A DNA stretch of 64,000 nt from Allantophomopsis cytisporea (GCA_024752435.1 CP103030.1:310001-374000); one strand, 5' to 3'. Numbered from the stretch's first letter, positions 46,869 through 59,883 are shown. The notes: generated by a model from the letters alone, not told the origin. Translations and numbers: made by a program.

Positions 46869-49800
46869 TCAATACATCTGTGCATCGAATAATCTCTTGA
46901 ACCTCGACTGCCGCACCAACAAATCTCCGGGCGGCTCAAACTCTACCAACTCTCCCTTTTCAAGCACAGCAACAACATCAGAATCCATAACACTCTGTAA
47001 CTTATGTGCAATCATGACAATCGTACAATCATTAAAGTCCTCACGCAGGAGATTTTGCATGACGGCATCGGTGTTATGGTCGACACTAAACATAGATATC
47101 AGTAAGGTATTACCATGAAGTATCCCCTTGTGTGAATGAAACTTCAAAATAATTATGGAGGAGTGAAAGAAAGAAGAAAGCGAGATAAGAGATACGAACC
47201 TGCTTGTTGGCTCATCCAACACCACAATCTTGCTTCGTCTCAACATCGCCCTCGCCATACAGAAAAGCTGGCGCTGGCCGTGACTCAAGAAATTGTCATC
47301 CATTACCGCATCAAGCCCGCCTTTCGTATCGACTACATCCCAAAGCTGGACTTTCTCTAGCGCAGTCACTATCTCAGCGTCTGTAACCTTACCAAATGGA
47401 TTAGCATTGAGTCGCACTGTGCCCGGCAGGAAGAACGGCTCTTGGGACAGGGCCGTGATTCTTGTGCGCAGAAACTGGCGGGGAATGGTCGTAATGGGAG
47501 TGTTGTCTATTTTGATGCTTCCGGATGTGAGGTCAAGCATGCGGAAGAGGGTCAGTATAAGGGAGGATTTTCCACTAGTTCTGTGAGTACTCCTGAGTTT
47601 ATTGCGGAGTGAGAAACCTGCCTTCCTGTACGACCGCAGATGCCAATTCGTTGACCTGGAGATATTGACAAAGAGATGTTCTTGAGGACAGGAGTCGAAT
47701 TGGGACTTATGAGGTTAGTTAGATGTGTGTTGCAGGATCGATGAATTCACCTGTATGAGGCCGAGATATTATCAAGAACAATCTCTCCCTGCATGGGCCA
47801 GTTCTCTAGCCTTCTGTTATCATCACTGTCGAAACTATCATCGTCCTCTTTGGGAGTGTTCTCCTCAAAACTCTTAACTCTCGCCACGGCACCCAAACTC
47901 GTTTCCAACAATGTCCAGAACGATATCACATACGTTAAACTAGTCCCCATATTCATGATGTTCACAAGTGCAACACCCAAATAACCTGGAGAAGTAACCC
48001 CTCGGAGCTTCACAGCTAGTACCATGATTACTATAGCGATGACAGCGACGATGAGATCAAGCACGAGGTTCAGCCAGCGTTGGATACACAGCAGCAGATA
48101 GGCTGGTTTTTGAGACGCATCTAGCAGAATAAGACTCTTACGGAAAGATGCAGCAGTCCAGTTGAGAGCTCTAATAGTCGTAAGACCAGACAAGGATTCG
48201 CTGAAGTAAGTGTAGAGAGGTGCTTTGGCCTCTAGATCAAGGAGACGGAGTTGGCGAGATGTACGCAGGTAGAATTTCTGGACGAAATAAAGGACGATTG
48301 CGACGAAAGGGAAAATTATGGCGACATATTTTGTCGCGATGGAGGTCAGAATAGTGTTGGCAATGGTACTTAGTAATTGAAATGCTAGATTGGTGGCGGC
48401 CATAGGGAGAGTCATGTCAACTAAGCGCATGTCCTGACTGAAGTGGTTGATCAAGACGCCACTATCGGTGCTGGAGAAAAAGGACATTGGTGCTCGAATG
48501 GTGGACTTCAGAACCGATTCATGGAGGTTCTTAGATGATTGAGTGACCACGTTCATAATCCATTGACTAATACTGTCAGAATTTGTCTTCGGAAATTGAA
48601 TATTCACTCACAATAACGAAAGTGTCAGCGCGGCAGCGTTGAGGAAAGCAAGTAAGCCATACATACCAAGCCAATAACCTATGTGTTGACCAGGATGCTT
48701 CTCACTAGCTGTAGTCCACCAATTGACCCATAAATCTATTCGACTTAGTGGATTATTCTTGGAACAAAAGTCGGAAATCCACTTACACTGGACAGCTCCA
48801 AGGGTCCCATTGGCAGTGACAAGAAGCAGATATATGCTTAATCCTGGAGTTCCGAGAGATCGAGCATAGAATGCATATGTTCTGAAATCTCCAGTCTGTC
48901 GAGAGAGTTCCTGGTTGATCTCATCTGATCTACCTTTTGCGGAAGAAATTATTTTGATGTCGGTAGTGTCATCCTTCTCTTCTAACCTGCTTCGTCCTAC
49001 TGATTGCGTTTCCAAGGCCAGTCCAGTAATATAACCGGACGAGGAAATCAACTCAGCATGACATCCTTGCTTGACGACATTGCCGGATTGACCTAATGCA
49101 ATAATATGGTCCGCTGAATACAGACGATGTACTATAGCATATGATTAAAACACTGATATAACTTCGCATGCACTTGACTTACCCGCATGAGTGACTAGAA
49201 CAACAGTAGCTTGGAGCTGATGCAATATACCATTACTCCCGAAGACTCGATCGAAAACGATCTCTTCAGTGACAGCATCCAGTCCACTAAGTACATCATC
49301 AAATATAGTAAATATTTTACGAGCATACAAAGCTCTTGCAATTGACTATATATGTGTCAGCTAAAGCTGTCAAGTTCCACTTTCAAGATACTTACTATAC
49401 GCTGCTTTTGACCACCACTAAGCGTGATCCCTTTACTACCTGCTAGACTCTTATCGCCTTCATCAAGTTGTTTCAGGTCCTCTGTGAGAGCACACGCACT
49501 TACAACTTTCCAGTACCATTGTTCCTCGAAGTCTAGTTCGCCGATGATGTTTTTGCGAATAGTGTCATTTACAATCCAAGGCGCTTGGGAGCAGAAAGCA
49601 GCCTCGAAGGAAGAAGTGTAGACAAATCCCTGTGAAGTTGATGTTTCTCCGAGAAGTGCATGGAGTAGCGTGGATTTGCCAGAACCAACGGGACCGATAA
49701 TCATAGTGAATTTCGATTTCGGAATGTGAATGTTGATGTTTTCCAAGGTTGGAGATTTATCCTGTGACCAGCCGAATGAACAGTCCTTGGTGATCAGAAA

Positions 49801-51840
49801 ATCTTCATCATTGCAATGAATTGTTCCATTATTTTCATTTGAACTGATTATTTCCTGGAGTTGAATATCTGTGGATTTTTGATTGAAAGATGAACCCCTA
49901 TTTGTAGACGTATGATATACGTTTGAGTCAGAGAGCAGTAATCTGTGATCCTTTCGTGAGGGGCGATTTAGATATTCCTGGATTCGTTCAAAGTAACCGT
50001 ACGATGTGAATATTTGAGGGATCGCCATAACTACCCACGCCATTGGCAACGAGAGAAGATTGAGCATGGATAGTGAGGCGAAAGCCTTCGCAATGTCAAT
50101 GGTACCGCGAGAAACAAGCACAAAGACAGCAAATGTGATAGCTGGAGTTACAGACATTGGACAATTCACTGAAAACGTCAGCTAAATTTATAAAACAAGT
50201 TTCATATGTAAATACCCAGTATTAGATTCACTGTATTCAAGAATCTGTAACGCAACGCTATGCGAACTTCATCAATTCTCAGTCTTTGTACGATATTCGA
50301 CTGTATTTCACTTAATCCGGACAGTTTGACGCCCTTCATAGAATCTAGCATGTCTGAAGTGATTTTGATTCTTTTTTGAATCGCTTCAAGCCACAATTTC
50401 TGACGAACTGTGATATATTTTCCCATAGCGATAGAAACAATACTTGTTACTAAGCATATGTAAGCAAGCATCAAAGTTCCGTATTTCGTAACATACTTAA
50501 TGATATAGCGACGGGGACGATTGAAGCTGCGCCAAGCTCCTTTTCAAGTATAAATATTGCAATTCCGGTCTGTGTGAGATTCGCCCATAGATCGATAACG
50601 TTCTCCAGAATCTCTGCCAAGCGCTCAACATCAGTGCTCATCAGGACTTTGGCGTCGGCTTCATCAACGCTTCCGGGCTCCATCTCTAGCATCTTATTAT
50701 AAATCAGAGCAATGAGACCGCCACGTATCATTGTCATAAGACGGAATGCTATATGTTGATGGAATCCAGTAGCAACGGCAATACCGATATATACCAGAGT
50801 GTACGCACCAATCAAGCCGTATCCCACATTGTTGCTACTTTGAGTTATTGGCTCACTGACAAAACCAATGGCTCTTTGGATGAGAAAAGGTTGAGATATT
50901 TTGAACGCAATGACGAAGATTCGCGGGAATACAGTCGATAATAGAGTCCACTTGTAAGCATAGAGAGTAGCGATCGCCAGAGCCCCACGATTTTGCCGTT
51001 TCCATTTTGTCCAGGCTGCATGAATCTTATCGAAGACCACGTCAGATGACAGAGAATGGCTTATTGGAAAAAGATCACTTGGGACGAGTACCTTGCCAAA
51101 CCCTTCGAGTAATAAGGGATTGAGCCACCAGAATAGACTTCGACCGAAAAGACCGCTTGTAGTTTCTGGTGAAATATCTCGGTATGCTGCGAGCAACCAT
51201 CTGCGCTTTTCATAAGCTTCAAATACTAACAGTAGAAACTTACAAAGATCGCTAGCAACAGATACCGCTGCAAATTTGAAGCCGAGAAGCCACAGCGTTC
51301 GAGTCCGAGCAATGTCAAAGATCAGTGACCCCAAAAGGTAAAAGCCGAGCAGAAATGATGGACGAACTGTGCGCTCATGCTCGAAATGGGATATAATGAA
51401 TAAACTCAGAGCGACCACGAGATTAAGAACAGCTGCGGCAAGAGAAGCTCGGGTCCTTGGAGTGGAATCTAATCCCCATGAGACCATCAGCGCAATCTGT
51501 AAGGAGGCATAGCCGCCAATTGTAACCTGACTCGCTTTAGCATTTGACGGGTTTCTCGGAACAAAATCCACTGACGAGCTTCACAACGTGCATTGCTGTA
51601 GATTGGATCTTGATATTACTTCTATACAGCTGGGCGACTCGTAGGGGAATGACGAGCAGTAGCAATGCCGAGGGGGCAATTGACAAGAAGCTCTCTTCGA
51701 ATAGGCTGGTTCATAAGCTCCGTACATTTAATGTCAAGAGGGAATTCTTACAGAGTGAAATCAAATCCCGAACGACAGCTCGAATGAGCCACTTGTGGCC
51801 CGAAGGAGTCATCGCCACACAACTTGAGCACTTCATCCAT
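46869..51840 (-). CDS. ABCC-type (MRP-like) ABC transporter, 1459 aa
   Basis: ATP-driven exporter of the multidrug-resistance-protein class. Twelve exons: 51840-51752, 51705-51576, 51526-50497, 50449-50216, 50168-49396, 49345-49183, 49131-48787, 48735-48612, 48566-47751, 47705-47622, 47574-47200 and 47085-46869; 4380 nt, in frame. The order is an N-terminal membrane domain, TMD1 (FGRSLFWWLNPLL, MKGVKLSGL), NBD1 (Walker A GPVGSGKST at about 653-661, LSGGQKQR, Walker B IFDDVLSGLD), TMD2 (FFSSTDSGVLINHFSQD), then NBD2 (GRTGSGKSS, LSHGQRQL, VLDEPTSSVD). NBD1 has Asp rather than Glu after the Walker B Asp, as is usual in ABCC proteins. The Walker A of NBD2 is only restored if intron 47621-47575 uses a GC donor. 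A 114-nt intron (47199-47086) is in frame but interrupts the D-loop region. Substrate unknown. Confidence 0.93.
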
Positions 51841-52748
51841 ACTGGATATTGAACTGGATATTGAACAAGTGCTCGAAAATAAGTAAAACTTCGTAGATAG
51901 TTCTTCGCCAAATCTTAGATTCACAGGATGCACAGGATTCAAGAATAAGGTATTGGATCAAATAGGTGGCTTTCATTTTTCACAATATCAGCAAAATCCA
52001 CGAGTGTAATTTGTTTCTGCTGTTGCGTATAGATGTGTTCGTGACTCACAAAATATTACTAAATCTATTGGCTGGGACCATATATTGTGGACTTTATTCA
52101 CTCCAATGGGACATGGAAATCTGACAAGAAAGTCGGTACACGATTGTCCCGACTCATGAACCAATCAACGTTGGTATCGTTTGCAGCGAGATACAATCTA
52201 TACATCAAATTGCGCCATTTGCAAATTGAATACACTTCTATTATGTCCTGAACCATCAGACTATTGGAATTTGACAATGGTGCACGTGCTTCGCTGCTGT
52301 TGTCAAGTTATACTGTTTCTTAATATAATACATTGGGCATTTACAAAGTTATAATGAGATGGAAAAATATTTGGACGAACTTTACTCGTAACCATATGTA
52401 TTGCCTTTTCCTGACAGTGCTAACTACACGGTTCCCATAAAATCCATCATAGATATGCCCAATTTATGTGGAAATCAGGATAGAAAAGAGGAAGGCTTTG
52501 ACAGTGCTACTGGTTTATGTGAAAACGAGGTTTGGAATTGACGACATGTTCTTGCCTTGCTGCTGCTTTGGTCTGCATTATATCATTGTCAAATCTTCTT
52601 CGTATCTTGTGAAACCAATTCTAATTGGAGGTTATTCTATAACATTTTAAAATTACTACAAAAACAAAATCTGTCCGATAATTTCCCATGTTTTGACTCG
52701 ACTTCTATCCAGTTTGGTGCCATTTATATCTGTGAGAAATCACAAAAG
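51841..52748. promoter_or_regulatory. upstream region of the ABCC gene
   Basis: About 0.9 kb between the ABCC start and the 3' end of the permease gene; A+T-rich. It should contain the transporter promoter, but no site could be named. Confidence 0.45.
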
Positions 52749-54564
52749 TTAAACCTCACTACTAGCCCTATCGCTGACCTCGAATATCCCTTTCTCCTTT
52801 TCATTCCCTCCCAGTTCCTCGTCATCTCCATGGGACGATAGCCCTTCCAAAAACCCGATATCCGGCATATCGACCTGAACACCTCTTCCCTTGGTAGGGA
52901 GCGCCTTGTTCAGCACAAAGTACAGGATAGCAGCAGCTCCGTATCCCAAAAAGTACGTAATTTCGAAGACTCTTGTCCAGCCCTCATTGATAGAATGTGC
53001 ATTGATAGCAACCACAAAACCCGGCATACTTGGTGCCACAACAAGGAAAAATACCGCAAAAGCTTTCCAATTAAAGCCGGCGATGTACCAATATCTACCT
53101 CCCTGCCTGTAAAGATCGGGAATATTCCAGCGACAATGATTCAGAGCCCAGTAGTCGAGTACAATGATAGCCGTCATCGGTGCAACGAACACGCCGAAGG
53201 ATGAAATAACTGTGACGAAAACGCCTGCCTGTGTAAGAAACCTCCAAGGTTGAATCAAAATTCCAAGAAAGCACATGAGAAGACCGCCTCGGCGCAGCGT
53301 TACATAACGTGGGATGACTGCAGCCAAGTCCATACCAGATGAGACAACATTCTGTGTCATGTTAACAAAGATCTGGGAGGTAAGGAAGCCGAGGCCTGCA
53401 AAGAATGTCCCCGCTCGACAGCCGGCCGTGTACTGATTTTGCTGCACATATTGGAGCATGATCAATGGGTTCCACATTACGGTTCCATACATTTCTTCTG
53501 TTGCAGACGTTACGAGAACGCCAATCAATGCACCAAGAGTAATAGTAATTGGGAGAGAAAGAAGCATTGAAGGAGTCTTAACAAAGTTAGTAAGTACTTT
53601 GAATATAATGGGAACTGATGTTTGAGTGATGCTTACTGCCGCATGATGGCTTTGCGCAAATCGGGTCCAGTCACTGATCCGTACTGTGGCGCCTGTGTAT
53701 GCGCCAGCTACAGAACAAATCCCCTGAACCATTCTGAAGGTCCCTTCATATTTGGAAATCGCAATGGAGGGCTTCACGAGATTCCCAGGTGAGCCACCAT
53801 TGGCATGGATAGCCCAGCCAAGGACTCCAAAACAGGTGACAGTAATCACCAAGGTGGAAGGGTAAAGAAAGCGTTGGAGCTTGTGAGGCGGAACGAAGAC
53901 TATGGGGACAAAGATGACGAAGTAGAGCAGAAATCCAATCAGAGCTTGAGTAGTTATGGCGGCACTATCCGGAAGTGTGTTCTTCATACGTAGAAATGTT
54001 GGGAAAATGGCAGAGAGCACAATGACTAGTGCTTGTCCTCCGAAATAACTCTGCATGCCAAACTATTTTCTTGTTAGATTTATCAGGAGGTCATTTGGAT
54101 CAGGACGTACATAGACTAAGCTCTGAATGCAACTCAGGGCAATACACATGTAGGCTCCATATAACCCAAATGCTGCTCGTGCTGCCATTGTATAACCCAA
54201 ATGATGATCGGTTCCCATTTTCCCACATAGCACAGCATTGAGACTCGCCAATACAGAACCTACCAGTACTCCTCCACAGGCTTGACCAGCAGTCAGACCA
54301 TATCCTATCAAGCTGCTTCCGAGTGTCCAAGAGGATAAACATACTCCGGCAGTAGATAGATAGGCCCAGTAGGCTTTCGATCCCCATTGCCGTTCCGCTT
54401 CAATGCTGAATATGTCGTTAGAAATGCATCTTGAGCTCTGAGAAAGCAGGGATGTACATTGGATATAAATCTCTGTTTCCCCAGCGAGTCGCACCTACGT
54501 CTTTGTAGGCCTCGTCCTTCTGCTTGACTCGAATAATATCATCGAGTTTCCTCAAGACTGACAT
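52749..54564 (-). CDS. NCS1-family permease (Fur-type), 548 aa
   Basis: Plasma-membrane proton symporter of the nucleobase-cation-symport-1 family. Four exons: 54564-54499, 54437-54111, 54062-53637 and 53576-52749; 1647 nt, in frame. The third intron (53636-53577, 60 nt) is in frame without a stop, but its removal restores the conserved FAQSHHAATPSMLLSLPI region. Family features: SIEAERQWGSKAYWAY before TM1, SSWTLGSSLIGYGLTAG, YFGMQSYFGGQA, RISDWTRFA, ALIGVLVTSA, and APMTAIIVLDYW late in the chain. About 12 hydrophobic helices. The pattern is closer to Fur-type (uracil, allantoin, nucleoside or thiamine) than to Fcy-type carriers; the exact substrate is unknown. It is transcribed away from a flavin monooxygenase gene, suggesting uptake of the compound degraded by its neighbours. 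Confidence 0.93.
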
Positions 54565-55896
54565 GATTTGAAGTGGACTATACAATATCTACAAAGGCCA
54601 GGAGATTCAAGGTAGTTTCAATAGGAAAATGGAAAACGGAGACAATACTTAGGAAATCGAGCAAAGTATCCTGGTCTTGCAGTCTCCATATAGTGACTGA
54701 TTCGAGACACAAATTCGAGCTAATTGCCACGCATTTGTGATACCATATTCAACTCAATCGCTGATTGAGTGTTCGTTGTCAAGTCACAGATAAGCAAAGC
54801 TTATAAACATACTAGATCCTGGTTCACATTGAAGAGCACATATTGAAAAGCGGAAGACGTTAAGTATCCCGACGGGAGTACTTCCGAGATGATCAGAACA
54901 GAATCAGGAACAAAAAGTGGGTACAATAAAAGTCCCATTATTCGGCTTGATCCTGGCCTAATAGATATCTCGTAAGTGAGGGCATTAGATGTGGATTGAA
55001 TTTGTGGATCATGTACGCATTCACTTTGGCTTTCCGGTGGTGCCGGTTCGGCAATTCATTAGCAGTCCGGCGTTGATCAAAGTGGACTGGATCTCTAGAG
55101 TTTTAGTGCAGAGCTTATCTGCACTTCATCTTGCACTCTTATCATGAGCATACCTTGCGTGGTCTGTACGCAGTATGCATGGCAGCTGTGTGGGACCTCT
55201 CCATATAATTATGAGCTATTGATCCGATAACTGACATTCCTTGTGTATCCTCCACGGTATCTCCCTGCAAATATATAAACACATTCACTAATCAACACTC
55301 TTTATCATCATATCTGCTAGATGTATATGCCGCGGGTGTGCTTATCGTTATAACTACAAGGTATTGCAATTCTGCAAGGACAAGAACCAGGAGCTCCCCA
55401 CAGGGAGACTTCGAGATTTTGAGATCCGGTTTCTATTATTTCACATGTTGAACAGGCCATGTAACTATCAATGAATGAAGTCTTGTCATGTTCTCTAGAC
55501 TCAGATACTATCCATGCGCTATCATTTGTTCACTGCAGCTTATTGTCCAAGTTGTGCAAAGATCTTATCTGTCATTTGGATCATCCCGGGATCGTTAGAC
55601 TCAAAGACCACCGAGGATTCAATTTTAGGGATCTTGAGACCCTCCCGAATGCCTGGCTACCGGAGGTACGGGTCATCATTGATCGTGGGATTGAGCTGTG
55701 GAGCATGATCAGATGTTGGGAGATCATGCAATTCTAGCCGCGAACCACAAAGGTAAGCCGAGTTTCTACCTGGAATGGCGAATTTTGATACGAGTTTGTA
55801 TTATCTCTGTTTGAATCATTCTTGGTCCCCATTCACAAGTCTCTCTCGCTCTGGAAATCAGTCCGATAAATCCAAATACCTTGAAAGTGAGAAACT
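54565..55896. promoter_or_regulatory. shared divergent promoter, permease / monooxygenase 1
   Basis: 1.33 kb between the starts of the permease and of the first monooxygenase. At 55035-55045 is a CGG-N5-CCG inverted triplet, the kind of site bound by Zn2Cys6 regulators; a C6-type regulator is encoded at the right end of this cluster. At least five HGATAR (GATA-factor) hexamers occur (54788, 55115, 55139, 55225, 55342), which is about the number expected by chance. Both readings are weak. Confidence 0.4.
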
Positions 55897-57516
55897 ATGG
55901 GCTCGACGGAAGCTCCTCTCAAACGAATACATCTCAACTTTTTCGAGACAGCATGCACAGGAAACCACATGTGTTGCGGTCAATGGAGTTCCCCAGGTGA
56001 CAACTCTCGGACGAAGGATCGGTTGGATTACTGGGTTGAGATAGCACAATTGGCTGAGAAAGGGAAAATCACCTGTATTTTTTTCGCTGATACATATGCT
56101 GGACATGATATCTACAAAGGAGATATGGATGCCGTGTTTCGCGGGGGCGCGCAAGTTGGCCAGTTGGATCCACTTGTGATAATTTCCGCCATGGCCGTAT
56201 GTATTTTCTTTGAGAGTGACCCTGGAATGCGAAGGCACTGACTGACATTTTCCTGGCAGGCAGTGACGAGATCGTTAGCTTTTGGAGTCACTGGTAGTGC
56301 CACATATATTCCACCGTTTCCGATGGCTCGTACGTTCTCGAGTCTGGACCATTTAACGCGAGGGAGAATCGCATGGAACGTTGTGACCAGTTGGACTCAA
56401 GCCGCTGCGGATGCATTTGGCATCGAACTACAACCGCATGACAAGCGATATGAAATTGCGGAAGAATATATGGATGTAATGTACAAGCTATGGCAAGGAA
56501 GTTGGGCCGATGACGCTGTGAGATGGGATGAAGAGAGAAAGGTTGCTTATGAACCATCGAGGATAAAGAAGATTGAGCATGATGGTAAGTGGACTGCCAC
56601 AGACCTCAGTCTAATATTGATTAATAGATAGGAAAACATATAAAATTATCGGCTCGTCACCAGATGCATCCAAGTCCTCAACGTACGCCGGTCATTTTCC
56701 AAGCTGGTACCTCGAAGTCCGGACAGGCATTTGCTGCGAAGCACGCCGAAGCAGTATATATCGGAGGTCTTGTTCCATCTCAAGCTGCTCACCAGATAAA
56801 AGTGCATCTCCTTGTATCTCTTATGTTCTAAGACTAATAATGTACAGGCTTCAAGAGCGGCAGCCATGGCAAACGGTCGAAATCCTTCCAGTATTAAATA
56901 TTTCGCGGGTATAACTCCATTTCTTGGACGCACTGTCAAAGAAGCAGAAGCAAAATATGCACTTGCCGAAAAGCACGCCGATGTGATAGGTGGCCTAGCT
57001 CAGTTCTCAGGGTATACAGGAATTGATATGTCAGTTTTCCCACTCGACGAAGAATTCGTGTTAGACACCAGCGTACCATCGAACAATGCTGTGCAATCTT
57101 TCCTTGGAAACTTTACCGAGAGTGTAGGAGCAACTTCTGAGCCGTGGACACCGCGACGACTTGGCAGAAAGATTGCTCTCGGTGGTTTCCATCCAAGTCC
57201 TGTAGGCACCCCAGAGATGGTGGCCGATGTTATGGAGGAGTGGATTCGCGACGCTGACGTTGATGGGTTCAACGTTGCCTATGTTAGTAATCCAAGGAGT
57301 TTTCAAGACGTTGTTGAATTGCTTGTTCCGGTTTTGCAAAAGAGAGGATTGATGTGGGAGGATTATACTGTACCAGGGGGGACGTTCAGAGAAAATCTGT
57401 TGGGTCAACCGGGGCAGACAGGGTTGAGAGGTGATCATTATGGGAGTTCGTTTAAGTTCGAGGAAATAAGTGCTTTGAAAAGGAAGAGGACTGAGGATCA
57501 TGATGACAATTATTAA
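55897..57516 (+). CDS. NtaA/SnaA/DszA-type FMN-dependent monooxygenase 1, 487 aa
   Basis: Flavin monooxygenase of the bacterial-luciferase fold, in the nitrilotriacetate monooxygenase component A group. These use FMNH2 supplied by a reductase to oxygenate chelators, sulfones, heterocycles or similar small molecules. Four exons: 55897-56196, 56260-56584, 56632-56801 and 56848-57516; 1464 nt, in frame. Diagnostic stretches: HLNFFETACTGNH near the start, IAQLAEKGKI then FFADTYAG, SSLDHLTRGRIAWNVVTSW, HPSPQRTPVIFQAGTSKSG, FSGYTGIDMSVFPLD, DVDGFNVAYVSNPRSFQDVV, and the C-terminal TFRENLLGQPGQTGLRGDHYG. Length and motif order match the family. No targeting signal, so cytosolic. Substrate unknown; the adjacent permease suggests an imported compound. 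Confidence 0.94.
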
Positions 57517-58068
57517 GTATGCGAAAGATCCCAGAATGATATTTATGACGCTTAGGAAAGCCTTCAAGTCGGAGAGCGATTCTCACGCTTGGCTATTGAG
57601 TCAACGGTGTTCGAACTTTAGGCAATGAGAATAAATGCGTTGTGTTCTCGTATCTGATTTCTCGAGGCTGCTAACCATTGTCTTTTTGTTGAGTGTTATT
57701 TAACTCCCAAACTCTAGTGACTATCTCAAGATAGAGACACCTCTTATTGTTTTTAACTACATGTGTTTTGTCAAGACTAGTCTATGTTTCAATGACAGCT
57801 AGCGTACGAAGTAACACAAATCTTTGTTGATCAGCAGTTGCGGTCCATCAATCCAAAGAGACCAATCATTCATTTGATGGAGATTCATCTATTTCGATGA
57901 TGCTCCGCCAGCGTTTGGATGTTCAAAAGTATTAGTATGTATTATTGGGCAAGTTTTTCCTATCACTCCCACTTGCTCATGGTATGCGTTGAATGTCTAA
58001 GAATCAGTTAGAATATGTCCATAGTTAGTAATCTACACTAAAGAATCCTAGTATCTTTGAATCCATGG
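57517..58068. other. intergenic between tail-to-tail monooxygenase genes
   Basis: About 550 bp, A+T-rich, holding the 3' ends of two convergent genes. No gene, tRNA or repeat recognised. Confidence 0.55.
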
Positions 58069-59883
58069 TTATGCAGTAGCCTCGACTTCCTTCCCCTCTA
58101 AGATCCTGGTATTCCTATGAGCGCTACTATCATCATCTTCCACAAACTTCCTCTTCGCCAAATTTGAGGGTTTCTTCCCCTCATCAGCTTCCCATTTAAA
58201 TCTCGCTCCATAATGATCTGCTCGTAGACTTTTCTCGCCACGCTTTCCAAATAGATTTTCTCTGAAAGTTCCTTGAGGAGCAGCATAGTCATCCCAGAAC
58301 AAGCCTCTTCGTTGCATCTCTGGCACTAATAGTTCTACTACATCAGTGAAGCCTTCAGGATTAGTGATATAGGCAATATTGAATCCATCCACATCAGCTT
58401 CATTGATCCAGTGCTCGAAGATATCGGCAACTTGGCTTACAGAACCCACAGGGCAGGGATGCAAGCCGCCCAATGCCATCTGAATACCGAGCCGCCGAGG
58501 CGTCCATGGTTCAGTGTCGGAAGCGCTAGATTCAAAGGCTGCGAGAACGCTCTGAATCGCTGAGCCACCTTTCAGGCTCGTTGCTGTGAAGGGCCTGTCG
58601 AGCGGAAATGATGATAAATCTATGCCCGTGTACCCAGAGAACTATCATTCAGCGTTATTAGAAGTCTACGATTGTAATCTCAATAATCAATATCAATCTT
58701 ACCTGTCCAAGCCCAGCAATTGGATCTGCGTATTTCTTTGCTTCTTCATACTTTTCTTTGGCTTCCTCCTCAGTCCTACCAATGCACGGGACAATACATG
58801 GGAAAAACTTTAAAGAAGCTGGATCTCTTCCTCGGGCTTCAGCAGCAGCTCTTGAGTCGGCAATAACTTTCTTCGCTTGCGACACTGTGGCGGTATTTAA
58901 AAAAATAGCCTCGGCATGCTTAACTGCAAAAGCTGAGCCCGTTTTACTTGTTCCAGCCTGGAAAAGCACTGGGGTCCTTTGTGGAGAGGGATGAACTTGA
59001 GATCGCCCTGACATCTGGTAATACTTGCCTGTCACCAAATCAGAGTTTGCCTGTAGTAGTCTTGACGATAGATACCTTTATGATCAATCTTCTTGATCTT
59101 TGAGGGCTCAAAGGCTGTGTCTTGCGACCAAACAGCAGCATCTGGCGCCCAGGAACTCTCCCATAACTTATAAACAACTTCCATGTATTCATCCGCTTGT
59201 AGATATCGCTCATCGTGAGGAATCACGTCGTCCGTACCCAGTGCTTGTGCTGCTGCTTTGCTCCAACTGGTCACAATGTTCCAGGCCAGCCGCCCCCCGG
59301 TCAGATGATCTAGGGTCGAATATTGACGCGCGAGAATGTAAGGATTTACATAGGAAGTGCTGGCGGTTGCCGCAAAAGAGACAGACTCTGTTACAGCTGC
59401 CATTGCTGAAATGATAGGGCTAGTCTATTAGATTCTGTATGCTATGAAGTTCGAAAGTTCTTACATTGGGTCAAGATGCGCCACTTGATGGCCGGCTTTC
59501 AGCATCGCATCCATACTTCCCTAGATTTCATAGTAAGTGTTCATGTCAAAGAACAACTCTTCAGCAGGTACTAATACTCACACCATACACTTCAAATCCC
59601 GCGTACCAGTCTGCAAAGAAAATTGCCGAGATCTTTCCCTTCTCTGCCAACTTTGCAATATTCTGGTTTTGTCAATTTTGTTCATGTAAATATGGCGAGA
59701 TTGCCTACGATATAGTACTTGAGAGTATCCTTCGTTTTGCCATTGTCCGTTGAGCGCCTACGACCTTATTAGCTTTTGTTCGTTTCGACTCGTATTTGTG
59801 ACAAACCTCCATTGACCACTTCCCATGTATCCACCCGTACACGCTGTCTCAAGAAAACAGAACTGGACCTGTTTTTTTGACAT
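58069..59883 (-). CDS. NtaA/SnaA/DszA-type FMN-dependent monooxygenase 2, 501 aa
   Basis: Paralogue of the neighbouring monooxygenase, facing it tail to tail. Seven exons: 59883-59807, 59757-59709, 59662-59582, 59520-59465, 59419-59076, 59028-58703 and 58641-58069; 1506 nt, in frame. The N-terminal third is cut into four small exons (49-81 nt) where its neighbour has one 300-nt exon. Motifs line up with the paralogue: FCFLETACTGGYMGSGQW, IAKLAEKGKISAIFFADWYAG, STLDHLTGGRLAWNIVTSW, HPSPQRTPVLFQAGTSKTG, FSGYTGIDLSSFPLD, DVDGFNIAYITNPEGFTDVV and TFRENLFGKRG. The ATG at 59883 gives the conserved start; an ATG 7 bases upstream is out of frame and ends quickly. Likely cytosolic, using FMNH2 and O2. 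It appears intact. Probably acts on the same or a related substrate as its paralogue. Confidence 0.92.

Noticed and set aside
47086..47199. In-frame insertion after DEPTS in NBD2 of the ABCC transporter
   Set aside because: It is bounded by GT and AG, and removal restores the canonical DEPTSSVD D-loop, so it is an intron.
53577..53636. Extra 20-residue insertion in the NCS1 permease
   Set aside because: GTAAGC...GTTAAG ends and removal restores the conserved region before ALIGVLVTSA; treated as an in-frame intron.
54565..55896. Cluster of GATA-factor (HGATAR) sites as evidence for nitrogen control
   Set aside because: The five sites noted are close to the roughly four expected by chance for this length.
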